A stretch of 64,000 nucleotides of DNA from Polaribacter litorisediminis (GCF_019968605.1 NZ_CP082966.1:1909001-1973000); one strand, 5' to 3'; shown: positions 35,748-45,342, counted from the first letter of the stretch. The notes: a model not told the origin generated them from the sequence alone. Numbers and translations are program-made.

Positions 35748-38660
35748 ATGATAACTACTGCTACTTTAGAGACTTTACACAATTCACTTTCTGGTGATGT
35801 ACTTTTTGATAATTTACACAAAACGTTGTATGCAACGGATGCATCGGTCTACAGAAAAATTCCCTTGGCAGTTGCTTTTCCGAAGGATGAAAATGATCTT
35901 AAAATTTTAATTGAATTTGCTGTAAAAAATAGCATCACTTTAATACCAAGAACCGCAGGTACTTCTTTAGCGGGGCAGTGTGTTGGCGAGGGTATTGTAG
36001 TGGATGTTTCAAAACATTTTACCGAAATCATTTCTTTTGATGAACAAGCAAAAACCATCACCCTTCAACCAGGGATTGTTCGAGATTCTTTAAACGATTT
36101 TCTGAAACCCTACGGACTGTTTTTTGGTCCGAATACCTCAACTTCTAATCGATGTATGATTGGTGGAATGGTTGGCAACAATTCATCGGGCAGCACCTCC
36201 ATAAAATATGGGGTTACTCGTGATAAAGTTTTAGAGATTGACGCTATTTTAAGCGATGGAAGCACTGCCATTTTTAAAGAAATTACCTCCAAAGAATTTA
36301 TCGCTAAAACAAAAGAAAACACTTTAGAAGGACAGATTTATAAATCGATTTATTCTGAACTTATTTCAAAATCTACGCAAAAAGAAATAAAAAAAGAATT
36401 TCCAAAAGAAACAATTCATAGAAGAAATACAGGCTATGCCGTTGATGAGTTTTTAACTTCAGATTTGTTCGGTGGCACGGAACCCACCCTGAACGTGGCA
36501 AAATTTTTATCTGGAAGTGAAGGAACTTTGGCGTTTTCTACTTCCATCACCTTACAATTAGATGATGTACCACCAACAAAAAGTATCATGGTCTGCTCTC
36601 ATTTTAAGAGTATAAACGAAAGTTTATTAGCAACTGTTACTGCGATGAAACATAATTTATACAATTGTGAATTGATGGATAAGACCATCTTAGACTGCAC
36701 AAAAAATAATCGGGAAATCGCTAAAAACAGGTTCTTTTTACAAGGAGATCCTGAAGCGGTTTTAATGTTAGAAGTTTCTGCAAACACTATTGAAGAAGCA
36801 AAAATTTTAGCAGATAACCTAATTACTGATTTAAAGAAAAATAACTTCGGATATCATCATCCAAAAGTATACGGAACCGATATTGCAAAAGTCCATTATT
36901 TAAGAAAAGCAGGTTTGGGATTGTTGGGGAATATGGTTGGGGATAAAAAAGCAGTGGCTTGCATCGAAGATACTGCCGTGGCTTTAGAAGATTTACCAAA
37001 TTATATAGAGGAGTTTACCAAAATAATGGATACATATCAGCAAAGCGCTGTTTATTATGCACATGCAGGAGCTGGCGAATTGCATTTACGTCCTATTTTG
37101 AACTTAAAGAAAAAAGAAGACGTCGTTTTATTTAGAAAAATTACCACAGACACGGCAGAATTAGTTAAAAAATATAAAGGTTCTTTTTCTGGCGAGCATG
37201 GAGACGGAATTGTACGCGCAGAATTTATTCCATTAATGATTGGCGAACAAAACTACCAATTATTAAGACGCCTTAAAAAAGCATTTGATCCGAATAATGT
37301 CTTTAATCAAGGAAAAATTACGGATGCTTTTTCTATGGATAAAAATCTACGGTATGAAGTTGATAGAAAAGAACCTGAAATTGAAACGATTCAAGATTTT
37401 TCTGATAGCGAAGGAATTTTAAAATTAGCAGAAAAATGTAACGGTTCTGGAGATTGTAGAAAACCTGTAGAAGCGGGCGGAACGATGTGCCCAAGCTACA
37501 GAGCTACAAAAAACGAGAAAGATACCACAAGAGCAAGAGCCAACACCTTGCGTGAATTTTTAACAAATTCTCAAGAAGCCAATAAGTTTAACCATAAAGA
37601 ATTAAAAGAGGTTTTCGACTTGTGTTTAAGCTGCAAAGCCTGCGCTTCAGAATGCCCGAGCAATGTAGATATTGCCACCATGAAAGCTGAGTTTTTATAT
37701 CAATATCAAGAAACAAATGGCTATTCTTTTAGAAATAAAATGTTCGCAAATAATGCCAAATACAATAAGCTAGGTAGCAAATTGCCAAAGATTACCAACT
37801 TTTTTACCAATTCAATTTTAGCAAAAAAAGTTTTAGGAGTGGCTGTAGAACGTTCTGTTCCTAAACTGGCAAATGAAACTTTAGAGAGTTGGTTTAAAAA
37901 TCGAAATGTCATTTCGAGCGCAGTAGAGAAATCTCAAAGAACTGTCTATTTATTTAAAGATGAATTTACAAATTACTACGATTCAGAAATTGGAAAAGAT
38001 GCTGTTTTTCTATTGGAAAAATTGGGATATGAAGTTAAAAATATAGCGCATGATGAAAGTGGAAGAAGTCATATTTCTAAAGGATTTTTAAAAGAAGCAA
38101 AAGCAATTTGCAACAAAAATATTGCTGTTTTCAAAGATGTAATTACTGATAAAACTCCATTAATTGGCGTTGAACCCTCAGCAATTTTAACGTTTAGAGA
38201 TGAATATATTCGTTTGGCAGATGATAAATCATCCGCAGAAAGCATAGCAAAAAATACGTTTACTTTTGAAGAATTTTTAGCCAAAGAAATCGAAAAAGAA
38301 CATATTGATGTATCATTATTTACATCAGCAAAGAAAGATATTAAAATTCATGGGCATTGTCATCAAAAAGCGTTGTCTGGCACACATTCCAGTTTTCAGG
38401 TTTTGAATATTCCTGAAAATTATTCGGTAACCATTATCAGCTCTGGTTGTTGTGGAATGGCTGGCAGTTTTGGGTATGAAAAGGAACACTATGCCGTAAG
38501 TATGCAAGTTGGTGAAGACACTTTATTTCCTAAAGTAAGAAATTACCATGCTGATACAGAAATAGCTGCAGCAGGAACAAGTTGTAGACATCAAATTTTT
38601 GACGGCACAAAACGTATTGCCAAACACCCGATTACAATTTTAAAAGAAGCTTTGAAATAG
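35748..38660 (+). CDS. FAD-binding and Fe-S-binding dehydrogenase (D-lactate/glycolate oxidase type)
   Basis: 970 residues, a fusion of a GlcD-like flavoprotein and a GlcF-like iron-sulfur protein. The FAD domain (about 20-270) has PRTAGTSLAGQCVG and GMVGNNSSGSTSIKYG. The C-terminal oxidase domain ends with FSGEHGDGIVRAEF. Two ferredoxin-type clusters follow (CNGSGDCR ... MCPSYR and CLSCKACASECP), then CCG domains (GHCHQKAL, SGCCGMAGSFG). It probably oxidises D-lactate or a related hydroxy acid and passes electrons to quinone. The frame opens TTG-ATG; the ATG at 35748 is chosen. A short insertion of dispersed-repeat DNA lies near residues 721-732. Confidence 0.9.
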   Translation: MITTATLETLHNSLSGDVLFDNLHKTLYATDASVYRKIPLAVAFPKDENDLKILIEFAVKNSITLIPRTAGTSLAGQCVGEGIVVDVSKHFTEIISFDEQAKTITLQPGIVRDSLNDFLKPYGLFFGPNTSTSNRCMIGGMVGNNSSGSTSIKYGVTRDKVLEIDAILSDGSTAIFKEITSKEFIAKTKENTLEGQIYKSIYSELISKSTQKEIKKEFPKETIHRRNTGYAVDEFLTSDLFGGTEPTLNVAKFLSGSEGTLAFSTSITLQLDDVPPTKSIMVCSHFKSINESLLATVTAMKHNLYNCELMDKTILDCTKNNREIAKNRFFLQGDPEAVLMLEVSANTIEEAKILADNLITDLKKNNFGYHHPKVYGTDIAKVHYLRKAGLGLLGNMVGDKKAVACIEDTAVALEDLPNYIEEFTKIMDTYQQSAVYYAHAGAGELHLRPILNLKKKEDVVLFRKITTDTAELVKKYKGSFSGEHGDGIVRAEFIPLMIGEQNYQLLRRLKKAFDPNNVFNQGKITDAFSMDKNLRYEVDRKEPEIETIQDFSDSEGILKLAEKCNGSGDCRKPVEAGGTMCPSYRATKNEKDTTRARANTLREFLTNSQEANKFNHKELKEVFDLCLSCKACASECPSNVDIATMKAEFLYQYQETNGYSFRNKMFANNAKYNKLGSKLPKITNFFTNSILAKKVLGVAVERSVPKLANETLESWFKNRNVISSAVEKSQRTVYLFKDEFTNYYDSEIGKDAVFLLEKLGYEVKNIAHDESGRSHISKGFLKEAKAICNKNIAVFKDVITDKTPLIGVEPSAILTFRDEYIRLADDKSSAESIAKNTFTFEEFLAKEIEKEHIDVSLFTSAKKDIKIHGHCHQKALSGTHSSFQVLNIPENYSVTIISSGCCGMAGSFGYEKEHYAVSMQVGEDTLFPKVRNYHADTEIAAAGTSCRHQIFDGTKRIAKHPITILKEALK
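37908..37942. repeat. Dispersed repeat inside the FAD/Fe-S dehydrogenase gene
   Basis: GTCATTTCGAGCGCAGTAGA and the following GAAATCTCAAAGAAC form a unit that I know as a common intergenic repeat in Flavobacteria. Here it is read in frame as VISSAVEKSQRT. It lies between the Fe-S region and the CCG domains, probably in a surface linker. Confidence 0.6.
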
Positions 38661-38667
38661 TTTTCAT

Positions 38668-38744
38668 TTGGCAGTCTCAGTTGGCAGTCTCAGTTGGCAG
38701 TAAAATGCTCACTGAAAACTGAGACTGAAAACTGAATACTGATT
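38668..38744. repeat. CAGT-rich imperfect inverted repeat
   Basis: Three tandem CTCAGTTGGCAGT-like units face ACTGAAAACTGAGACTG and AAAACTGAATACTG. This is the same family as 23677-23783. It follows the dehydrogenase stop codon by 8 bp and may act as its terminator. Confidence 0.65.
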
Positions 38745-38783
38745 ACTATTCTTTTCGTACATTTAAACTCTAATCATTCTAGT

Positions 38784-40037
38784 TTGCCAAAACAATCAAA
38801 AGTAACAGCAATGTTTGCGCTCATTATTGCAGGAGAAGCCATTTTTCTATTACCCTTTATTTTGATGCGTGTTTTTAAACCTGTTATTAGGGAAGTATTT
38901 TTGATTTCTGATGCTCAAATTGGTGAAGCACAGGCTTTATACGGAATTACAGCTGTACTATCGTATTTTTTTGGTGGATTTATTGCTGATACATTTGAAC
39001 CTCGAAAATTATTAACATTTTCTTTATTATTAACGGCTTGTGGTGGTTTTTGGATGACCATGATTCCGTCTATATTTGGATTAAAATTACTGTATGCTTT
39101 TTGGGGAGTTTCTACCATTTTATTCTTTTGGGCTTCTTTAATTAAAGCCACTAGACAATGGGGCAATAAAAACAATCAAGGATTATCTTTTGGCTTATTA
39201 GATGGTGGAAGAGGATTTTTTGCTGCCACAATAGCGCTGTTTGGAGCAGCAATATTAACCTTCTTTTTCCCTGATAAAGGAGTTGAAATTACTTTTGAAA
39301 ATAAAGTAGAAACGTTACAATACATTATTGGCGCTATTACATTTATTGTATTTTTAGTCGCATTTTTAGTTTGGAAAGTATTACCAAAAGAAGAGCTAAA
39401 ATTTGAATCTGGGAAAGAGTTTCAATTCAATTTTAAGAAAGCATTTGCCTTGATGAAACAAAAAAAGGTTATCTATCACTCCCTCATTATTTTTTGTGCC
39501 TATTGTTCGTATAAATTAACAGGAGTTTATGGAACTTATGCCAAAGATGTTTGGAACTTCAGTTTGGAAGAAGCTACTTATTTTGCAGTTTCAATTCAAT
39601 ATATAAGACCTTTTGCCGCTATTTTTATTGGTTGGATTGCCGATAAATTTGTACCATCAAAGCTATTAGTTCCAAGTTTTTCTATATTAATACTCGTCTC
39701 CATTATTTTAGGTTTCGGACTTTTTGAAAATCAACCTATATTTTTATCATTTGCTGCTTTTTTATTTATCGCTTTTGGAACCTATTCTTTAAGGGGATTG
39801 TATTTTGCAATTATGGAAGAAACAAAAACCCCCATTCAATTAACAGGAACTTTAGTCGGAATTATATCTGTAGTTGGTTTTACTCCAGACATCTTTATGT
39901 CTTTATTTAACGGTTATATGTTGGGAGAACACCCGACAATTATAGAATATCAAAATTTATTTACAATATTTACAATTATTCCTTTAGTGGGTTTATTCGC
40001 TGCTTTAGGTTTTAGAAAAAGTATATCAAAATTATGA
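38784..40037 (+). CDS. Major facilitator superfamily transporter
   Basis: 417 residues with about 12 hydrophobic segments. The helix-2/3 loop motif GGFIADTFEPRKLL matches the MFS signature GXXXDRXXXR. The central loop (about 190-215, KVLPKEELKFESGKEFQFNF) divides the halves. The frame opens with TTG at 38784; the first ATG is at 38811, nine codons later, and either may be used. The stop overlaps the aldo/keto reductase ATG by 4 bases, so the two work together; uptake of a sugar or other carbonyl compound is a reasonable inference. Substrate unknown. Confidence 0.85.
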   Translation: MPKQSKVTAMFALIIAGEAIFLLPFILMRVFKPVIREVFLISDAQIGEAQALYGITAVLSYFFGGFIADTFEPRKLLTFSLLLTACGGFWMTMIPSIFGLKLLYAFWGVSTILFFWASLIKATRQWGNKNNQGLSFGLLDGGRGFFAATIALFGAAILTFFFPDKGVEITFENKVETLQYIIGAITFIVFLVAFLVWKVLPKEELKFESGKEFQFNFKKAFALMKQKKVIYHSLIIFCAYCSYKLTGVYGTYAKDVWNFSLEEATYFAVSIQYIRPFAAIFIGWIADKFVPSKLLVPSFSILILVSIILGFGLFENQPIFLSFAAFLFIAFGTYSLRGLYFAIMEETKTPIQLTGTLVGIISVVGFTPDIFMSLFNGYMLGEHPTIIEYQNLFTIFTIIPLVGLFAALGFRKSISKL

Positions 40038-41026
40038 GCAAAAAAAACAAGTATGTAGCGGATGAAAATCGTTACGAAAAAATGAAATACAGAAGAACTG
40101 GAAATAGTGGTTTATTATTGCCAGAGCTTTCCTTGGGTTTATGGCACAACTTCGGAGATCATGACAATTTCAAAAATGCTAGAAATTTATTGAAATGCGC
40201 ATTTGATAATGGAATTACCCATTTTGACTTAGCCAATAATTATGGTCCACCTCCTGGATCTGCAGAAAAAAACTTTGGAAAAATCCTGAAGAAAGATTTC
40301 AAGAATTACAGAGATGAGTTGATTATTTCATCAAAAGCTGGCTATGGAATGTGGCCTGGTCCTTATGGAGATTTGGGTTCTAAAAAGTTTTTAGTAGCAA
40401 GTTTAGATCAAAGTTTACAAAGAATGGGCTTAGATTATGTAGATATTTTTTATCATCATAGACCCGATTATGATACACCTTTAGAAGAAACTATGGGTAC
40501 TTTAGATTTAATGGTAAAACAAGGCAAAGCATTGTATGTGGGGCTTTCTAATTATCAACCAGAAAGAGCTGCAGCCGCTTTTAAAATTTTAAACGATTTA
40601 GGAACATCTTGTTTAATTCATCAACCCAATTATAATTTATTTAATCGATGGATTGAAGATGGATTATTGGATTTATTAGGTGATTCTCAAGTTGGTGCCA
40701 TTTGTTTTTCTCCGTTGGCGCAGGGAATGTTAACCGATAAATATATCCATGGCTTACCAAAAGATTCAAGAGCTGTAAAGGATAGTCCGTTTTTAAACAC
40801 AGATCAAGTTTTAGAAATGCTTCCAAAAATTAAAGCACTCAATGAAATTGCTAAAAACAGAAATCAGAGTTTAGCTCAAATGGCCATTTCTTGGATTTTA
40901 AAGGATGATAGAATTACCTCTGTTTTAATCGGAGCTAGTAAAACCAGTCAGATTTTAGACAGTGTTAAAGCAATTGAAAACACTAGTTTTTCTTCTGATG
41001 AGTTGCACGCAATTAACAACGTTTAA
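40034..41026 (+). CDS. Aldo/keto reductase, YghZ-like
   Basis: 330 residues, TIM-barrel NADPH-dependent carbonyl reductase. It starts with KYRRTGNSGLLLPELSLGLW, then HFDLANNYGPPPGSAEKNFG with the catalytic tyrosine, ISSKAGYGMWPGPYG, YHHRPDYDTPLEE with the catalytic histidine region, and the NADPH site SVLIGASKTSQI. The GPPPGSAE loop is characteristic of the YghZ (L-glyceraldehyde 3-phosphate reductase) group. It overlaps the MFS gene by 4 bases and is translationally coupled. The true substrate may be whatever that transporter imports. Confidence 0.92.
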   Translation: MSKKNKYVADENRYEKMKYRRTGNSGLLLPELSLGLWHNFGDHDNFKNARNLLKCAFDNGITHFDLANNYGPPPGSAEKNFGKILKKDFKNYRDELIISSKAGYGMWPGPYGDLGSKKFLVASLDQSLQRMGLDYVDIFYHHRPDYDTPLEETMGTLDLMVKQGKALYVGLSNYQPERAAAAFKILNDLGTSCLIHQPNYNLFNRWIEDGLLDLLGDSQVGAICFSPLAQGMLTDKYIHGLPKDSRAVKDSPFLNTDQVLEMLPKIKALNEIAKNRNQSLAQMAISWILKDDRITSVLIGASKTSQILDSVKAIENTSFSSDELHAINNV

Positions 41027-41135
41027 AACTACAAAAGGTAAATCACTGAATTTAATTGTTTTACGATTTTTTTAAGACTTTTTAATAAATTAATAATTAT
41101 TTTTGTTTAATATTTAACTATTTAAATTAAACAAA

Positions 41136-41585
41136 ATGAATCAAAAGAAAATAATTATTAAGTATGCAGTATTAATAACTTTAATGATTGGTGGTTTCTT
41201 TCTACTCTCGACATTATTTGGTTTGGAAGAAAATCCATACCTAAGATTTTTAAATTTATTATTTGTACTCATTGGTATTCGTGAAGTCATAAAAAGAAAC
41301 ATCGAAATTCATAAAGAAACCAACTATCTTGTAAATTTAGGTTTGGGTTTACAGACATCAGTACTAGCAGTAATTTTTTCAATAATAGGTGTTATTGGAT
41401 ATATAGAACTAATCAACCCTAATTTTTTGCTAGTCATGAATAACTCCTTCTTAATTGGGGGTGATTTATCGCTAGCAGAAATATTTATCACACTGTTAAT
41501 TGAAGGAATGGCTTCTTCATTTATTGGGTCTTTTATTGTCATGCAGTTTTACAAAAATCATGATAAGATTGTTTCAGTTGTATAA
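41136..41585 (+). CDS. DUF4199-like four-helix membrane protein
   Basis: 149 residues with four hydrophobic helices (about 8-27, 34-50, 68-92, 115-138) and the internal IREVIKRNIEIHKETNYL loop. Length and helix pattern resemble DUF4199 proteins of Bacteroidota, which have no known function. It is a single gene after a 109-bp spacer, convergent with the OmpA gene. Confidence 0.65.
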   Translation: MNQKKIIIKYAVLITLMIGGFFLLSTLFGLEENPYLRFLNLLFVLIGIREVIKRNIEIHKETNYLVNLGLGLQTSVLAVIFSIIGVIGYIELINPNFLLVMNNSFLIGGDLSLAEIFITLLIEGMASSFIGSFIVMQFYKNHDKIVSVV

Positions 41586-41781
41586 AAAAACACCTTATTT
41601 GAATTAAATAGTAAATAGTCGTCTATTACCAATTGGCATTTAAAATGCCGTATAAAATTAGTTTGTTTTTGGACCATTTTCTTTTTAAGTTGAAATAGAA
41701 AGAAAAAAAGTGCATTCTATGGCAATCATTTCAATGCAGAATTGTTCTCATCTTTCAAGAAATAAATATCAGAAAAAATGC

Positions 41782-41816
41782 AAAAAAAAAGACTGCCTTT
41801 TAAGACAGCCTCTTTA
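41782..41816 (-). terminator. Terminator of the OmpA-family gene
   Basis: On the minus strand GGCTGTC pairs with GGCAGTC through two G-U pairs, with AGA/TTT extension, and is followed by nine T residues. The wobble pairs only form on this strand. It ends 22 bp after the stop codon. Confidence 0.8.
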
Positions 41817-41837
41817 AGGTTGAAAAAAAACGAAACT

Positions 41838-42704
41838 TTAATCTTTAAAATCTTCATCACTCAGTAAAGCGAAAAATTTATCTAAATTTGGTAAAATAAC
41901 AATTCTAGTTCTTCTGTTTCTTGCTCTGTTTTCTTTGCTATTATTTTCTACCAAAGGCATTGTAGAACCTCTACCAGAAGCTATTAATCTTTTACCTTCT
42001 ATATTATACTTGTTTTCTAAAAGTCTGATAATCGATGTTGCTCTTTTTACGCTTAAATCCCAATTATCTTGCACCATGGCATTGCTTATAGTTCTAGAAT
42101 CTGTATGACCTTCAATCATCACATCCATACTAGGTTCTGATTTTATAATGTTTGCCAATTTTTCTAAAAGCGGATACGCTCCTTTTTTAACATTATAGCT
42201 TGCTGTGTTAAATAATAGTTTATCTGACACAGAAATCATGACCACTGTTTGATCTATATGGATATCAATATCATCAGAATTTGTTAAATCTGAAGTATCC
42301 ATAGACTTTTTTAGACCATAAGAAACAGCAATATTTAAGGAATCTTTTAAAGTTTTTGCTTCTGCCAAAAGAGCAGGATCTACTTTTTTAAGTGTTTTCC
42401 TCATATTTTCTTTTGTTTTGTTAGATATTACCGCTGTCTTCCCAACCATATCTAATTTAACATCATTTTGCTTTTTTAAAGAAACGTTATCACTCTTTAA
42501 AGAATTAATTTTATCATTATAAGTAACAACGCGTTCTTCAATTTTTGCGAATCTCGCTTCTAACTTTTCTTTCTCTATAGTTGTTTTTTGTAAGTTTCCT
42601 ATAGTGTTATCATACTTTGTTTCTAGTTCCACATACTTCTTTTTTGAAACACACGATGCTGTTAATATTGCCAAAATAGCGATTGGCATGAATAATTTTT
42701 TCAT
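41838..42704 (-). CDS. OmpA-family outer-membrane lipoprotein
   Basis: 288 residues from the ATG at 42704; the ATG at 42713 would add MVI before the signal peptide. The signal peptide ends in a lipobox (LTASC). A coiled coil covers about 25-80 (KKKYVELETKYDNTIGN and following). The C-terminal OmpA peptidoglycan-binding domain (about 160-280) has VMIEGHTDSR, WDLSVKRATSIIRLL and ASGRGSTMPL, with NRRTRIVILPN at its end. It probably tethers the outer membrane to the cell wall. It stood next to valS before the block at 42976-53424 was inserted (inference). Confidence 0.9.
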   Translation of the reverse strand: MKKLFMPIAILAILTASCVSKKKYVELETKYDNTIGNLQKTTIEKEKLEARFAKIEERVVTYNDKINSLKSDNVSLKKQNDVKLDMVGKTAVISNKTKENMRKTLKKVDPALLAEAKTLKDSLNIAVSYGLKKSMDTSDLTNSDDIDIHIDQTVVMISVSDKLLFNTASYNVKKGAYPLLEKLANIIKSEPSMDVMIEGHTDSRTISNAMVQDNWDLSVKRATSIIRLLENKYNIEGKRLIASGRGSTMPLVENNSKENRARNRRTRIVILPNLDKFFALLSDEDFKD

Positions 42705-42797
42705 AATTACCATTTTATAGTTAACCTTTAAACGTTTAAAAGTACACTATATTTTATGGATCAATTTATCTTTCGAATTATGTATGTTAAAAATTAA

Positions 42798-42827
42798 AAA
42801 ACCATAAGAAATGACTCTTATGGTTTT
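42798..42827 (-). terminator. Terminator left behind with the valS 3' fragment
   Basis: 12-bp stem AAAACCATAAGA / TCTTATGGTTTT with a 6-base loop; on the minus strand it is followed by a T-rich run. It lies 29 bp after the stop codon of the valS fragment, as a normal valS terminator would. Confidence 0.8.
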
Positions 42828-42855
42828 GTTTTTGTAATTATTTTAAATCTTAAGA

Positions 42856-42975
42856 TTATTGCAAACTCGCCAAACTACTTTTAATAGTTTCAATTTTAGC
42901 TAAAGTATCGGCTTCTTTTTTACGTTCTAAAGCAATTACTTGCTCGGGTGCATTCGCAACAAAACGCTCGTTAGA
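42856..42975 (-). pseudogene. Duplicated 3' fragment of valS (120 bp)
   Basis: Identical at 118 of 120 bases to the 3' end of the complete valS (53425-53544), in the same orientation. It encodes the same 39 C-terminal residues and the stop codon (SNERFVANAPEQVIALERKK and onward). Both base differences are synonymous. The similarity stops abruptly at TTAGA on the codon side. It has no start codon and is not translated on its own. Confidence 0.93.
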
Positions 42976-43145
42976 TTCTTTTTAAAAATAAAGAATTTTT
43001 ACTAATGTAATGGCTCTTTAAATTTGTAGTCCTTATTTATTTATGATCTGGAATATAGATTTTAACATCTAAAATAAGCAAATAGAAAAGCTAGTTGGTT
43101 TTTAAATTACTAAAAGTAAAGTCTAGTAAGTGATCTTAAATACTA
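42976..43145. other. Left junction of the valS-bounded block
   Basis: 170 bp of AT-rich non-coding DNA between the valS fragment and the regulator stop codon. No integrase, tRNA or att-like inverted repeat was seen. Confidence 0.45.
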
Positions 43146-45227
43146 TTAATTTTTTTCTCTTAAAGGTCTCTTACCAAAACGTTTTTTGTAAATAGTAGAA
43201 AAATGAGAGGTATGCAAATAGCCCACTTCTAAAGCAACTGTTTTTAATAAAACATTGGGGTTTAATTCAATAATTCTAAACGCTTTTTTTAATCTAATTT
43301 CTTTAATTAAATTATTTGGGGTCAGACCTGTTTCGCTTTTTATCCTTCTATGTAAAGTACTTCTTGAAACATTTAAAAAAGCAGCTATATCCTCACTCAC
43401 TAATTTGCTGTTACTACTTTCATTCTTTATAAATTCTTCCACCCCTTTAATCCAATCGCTTTTAACAATTTGTCTATCTATTAAAGTTTCTTTTTCTAAA
43501 TATTCAGTTCGTTTTTTGTAATTTCTTAAGGCATTTTTTATTCTAATAATTAGCTCCTCTCTTTCAAAAGGTTTGTTTAAAAAATCATCTATGCCTAAAC
43601 GTAAAACTTCTAATTTACTTTTGCTTTCAGTTTTAGCGGTAAGCATTAAAATAGGCGTATCAATATTATTCTCTTTTACTTTTTTTATCAGTTCAACACC
43701 ATCCATAATAGGCATCATATTATCTGTTAAAATAAAATCAATTTTACGAACCTCTAATATTTCTAAGGCTTCTTGTCCGTTTTCTGCTTCTAAACAGTGG
43801 TAATCTTTTAAAATTGATTTTAAATAAACTCTCATTTCATAATTATCATCTACAATAAGAAGATGTAATCTTTCATTTATGAAAGGTATTTCTACCTGTA
43901 ATGGTGTATTAATTAAATGGGTTGGCTCTTTAACCGAATTTCTAGAGCTTTCTATTGCTAAAGGCAGTTTTATTGTAAAAGTACTGCCTACGTTTAATTG
44001 ACTATCAATTTTTAATATACCTTTATGTAAGTTTATAATTTCTTTACTAAAAGCCAAGCCAATACCACTTCCACCAGCTTTGTTTATACTATTATTTACT
44101 TGATAAAATCGATTGCAAATCAAATCGATATCTTCTTTAGAAATGCCAATTCCTGTATCTGATATAGCTAGTAAAACATGATTTCTTTCTTGTTGTAAAG
44201 ATATTGAAATCGCCCCCTTTTTAGGCGTGTACTTTATGGCATTTATAATAATGTTATTTAAAGCTCTTTCAAAAAAAACAGTATCTATTTCTACCCAAAA
44301 CGTATCTTTAGGGATAGTAGTTTTAAAAAGAATTTTGCGTTGTTGAAACGCAGCTTCAAAGGATAAATATAATTTACGCACTAACGCATTCAAAGAAACT
44401 TTTTCAATTTCTAGTGTAAAGTTGGGCTCTTTCATTTTGGCTAGATCTAAAACATCATTGACAATTTTTTTTAATTTGTTAATTTGTTTGTTTAATCCTT
44501 GTTCAATGTTACTGCTTTCTTTCTCTAAAACAGTATTTTTAAATTGATGAAGTTTATCAATTTCACCTTTCATTAAGGTTATAGGGGTTCTAATTTCATG
44601 AGAAACATTGATAAAAAACTGTGATTGAAAATTATTCAAATTTTCTAATTCTTTTCGTTGTTTTTCTAATTTTGCCTCATTTGCAATATTTTCTTTTTTA
44701 AAGTATTGTACCAAAAAAAAGAAAGCAAAAAATTGCAATAAAATTAGTACTGGAGAACCAAAAGCACCTTCTGGATAATATGATGATAACTTTACAGGAA
44801 TTACAAATAATAAGTAAGAAATTATAAATGTGCCGTATAAAACATAATTGTTATTTGTAAATAATAATAAAAAAACAGGAATTATAATATACATATACTC
44901 TAAATAAATACCTTTTTCTATAACGTTTGTAAACATAATAATGCCGTAAATAAGAAAGAAAAAGAATAAGAAAACAGCAGTCTTGTACATTTTTTTAAAT
45001 TGAAAAAAAAAGGTAATTATTAGTCCTAAAAAAACACTAAAATGAGTAAGGATTTGGGATGTGGGGTTTTCAATTAAAAAACCGTCTTTAGCCATAAAAA
45101 CAAGCTCTATGATAAACCAATTAAAGCAAAAAATATTTAGTAAACGAACTCTTTTAGTTTCTAACTTTGTTAAGTTATCGTCTACACCTATATCTTTAAT
45201 TTTATTATAAAAATCTTTCAATTTCAT
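43146..45227 (-). CDS. Hybrid two-component regulator: membrane sensor kinase, receiver and AraC DNA-binding domain
   Basis: 693 residues from the ATG at 45227. A TTG start at 45419 would add 64 residues, but a promoter element at 45249-45256 lies inside that stretch. Order: five or six membrane helices (about 20-190), a coiled linker (EAKLEKQRKELENLNNFQ), HisKA with SHEIRTPITLMKGEID, HATPase with NNIIINAIKYTPKKG and SDTGIGISKEDID, receiver domain with LIVDDNYEM and LTDNMMPIMDG (phospho-Asp), and a C-terminal AraC helix-turn-helix pair (AAFLNVSRSTLHRRI; VALEVGYLHTSHFSTIYKKRFG). Unlike usual Bacteroidota hybrids it has no large periplasmic propeller. It is divergent from the giant T9SS gene and probably controls it. 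Confidence 0.88.
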   Translation of the reverse strand: MKLKDFYNKIKDIGVDDNLTKLETKRVRLLNIFCFNWFIIELVFMAKDGFLIENPTSQILTHFSVFLGLIITFFFQFKKMYKTAVFLFFFFLIYGIIMFTNVIEKGIYLEYMYIIIPVFLLLFTNNNYVLYGTFIISYLLFVIPVKLSSYYPEGAFGSPVLILLQFFAFFFLVQYFKKENIANEAKLEKQRKELENLNNFQSQFFINVSHEIRTPITLMKGEIDKLHQFKNTVLEKESSNIEQGLNKQINKLKKIVNDVLDLAKMKEPNFTLEIEKVSLNALVRKLYLSFEAAFQQRKILFKTTIPKDTFWVEIDTVFFERALNNIIINAIKYTPKKGAISISLQQERNHVLLAISDTGIGISKEDIDLICNRFYQVNNSINKAGGSGIGLAFSKEIINLHKGILKIDSQLNVGSTFTIKLPLAIESSRNSVKEPTHLINTPLQVEIPFINERLHLLIVDDNYEMRVYLKSILKDYHCLEAENGQEALEILEVRKIDFILTDNMMPIMDGVELIKKVKENNIDTPILMLTAKTESKSKLEVLRLGIDDFLNKPFEREELIIRIKNALRNYKKRTEYLEKETLIDRQIVKSDWIKGVEEFIKNESSNSKLVSEDIAAFLNVSRSTLHRRIKSETGLTPNNLIKEIRLKKAFRIIELNPNVLLKTVALEVGYLHTSHFSTIYKKRFGKRPLREKN

Positions 45228-45248
45228 TACATTAGTATCTGTAGAATT

Positions 45249-45256
45249 CAAAAATA
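45249..45256 (-). promoter_or_regulatory. -7 element of the hybrid regulator promoter
   Basis: TATTTTTG on the minus strand, a TAnnTTTG match 22 bp before the ATG at 45227. It supports that start over the upstream TTG. Confidence 0.55.
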
Positions 45257-45301
45257 GAAAATAAGAATCCCAAATTCTAATCCTTTTTAGACTTAATATT
45301 T

Positions 45302-45342
45302 CTATTGCTACAAAATTGACTGCTATTGCTACAAAATTGACT
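45302..45342. promoter_or_regulatory. Tandem 20-bp direct repeats, candidate regulator binding sites
   Basis: CTATTGCTACAAAATTGACT occurs twice (45302-45321 and 45323-45342) with a 1-bp spacer, a period of 21 bp, or two helical turns. The repeats lie between the divergent regulator and giant-protein genes, about 79 bp before the giant gene ATG. AraC-type regulators often bind direct repeats with this spacing; binding here is inference. Confidence 0.6.

Noticed and set aside
38668..38744. CRISPR-like tandem repeats
   Set aside because: Units are about 17 bp with no spacers and form an inverted repeat; no cas genes are present.
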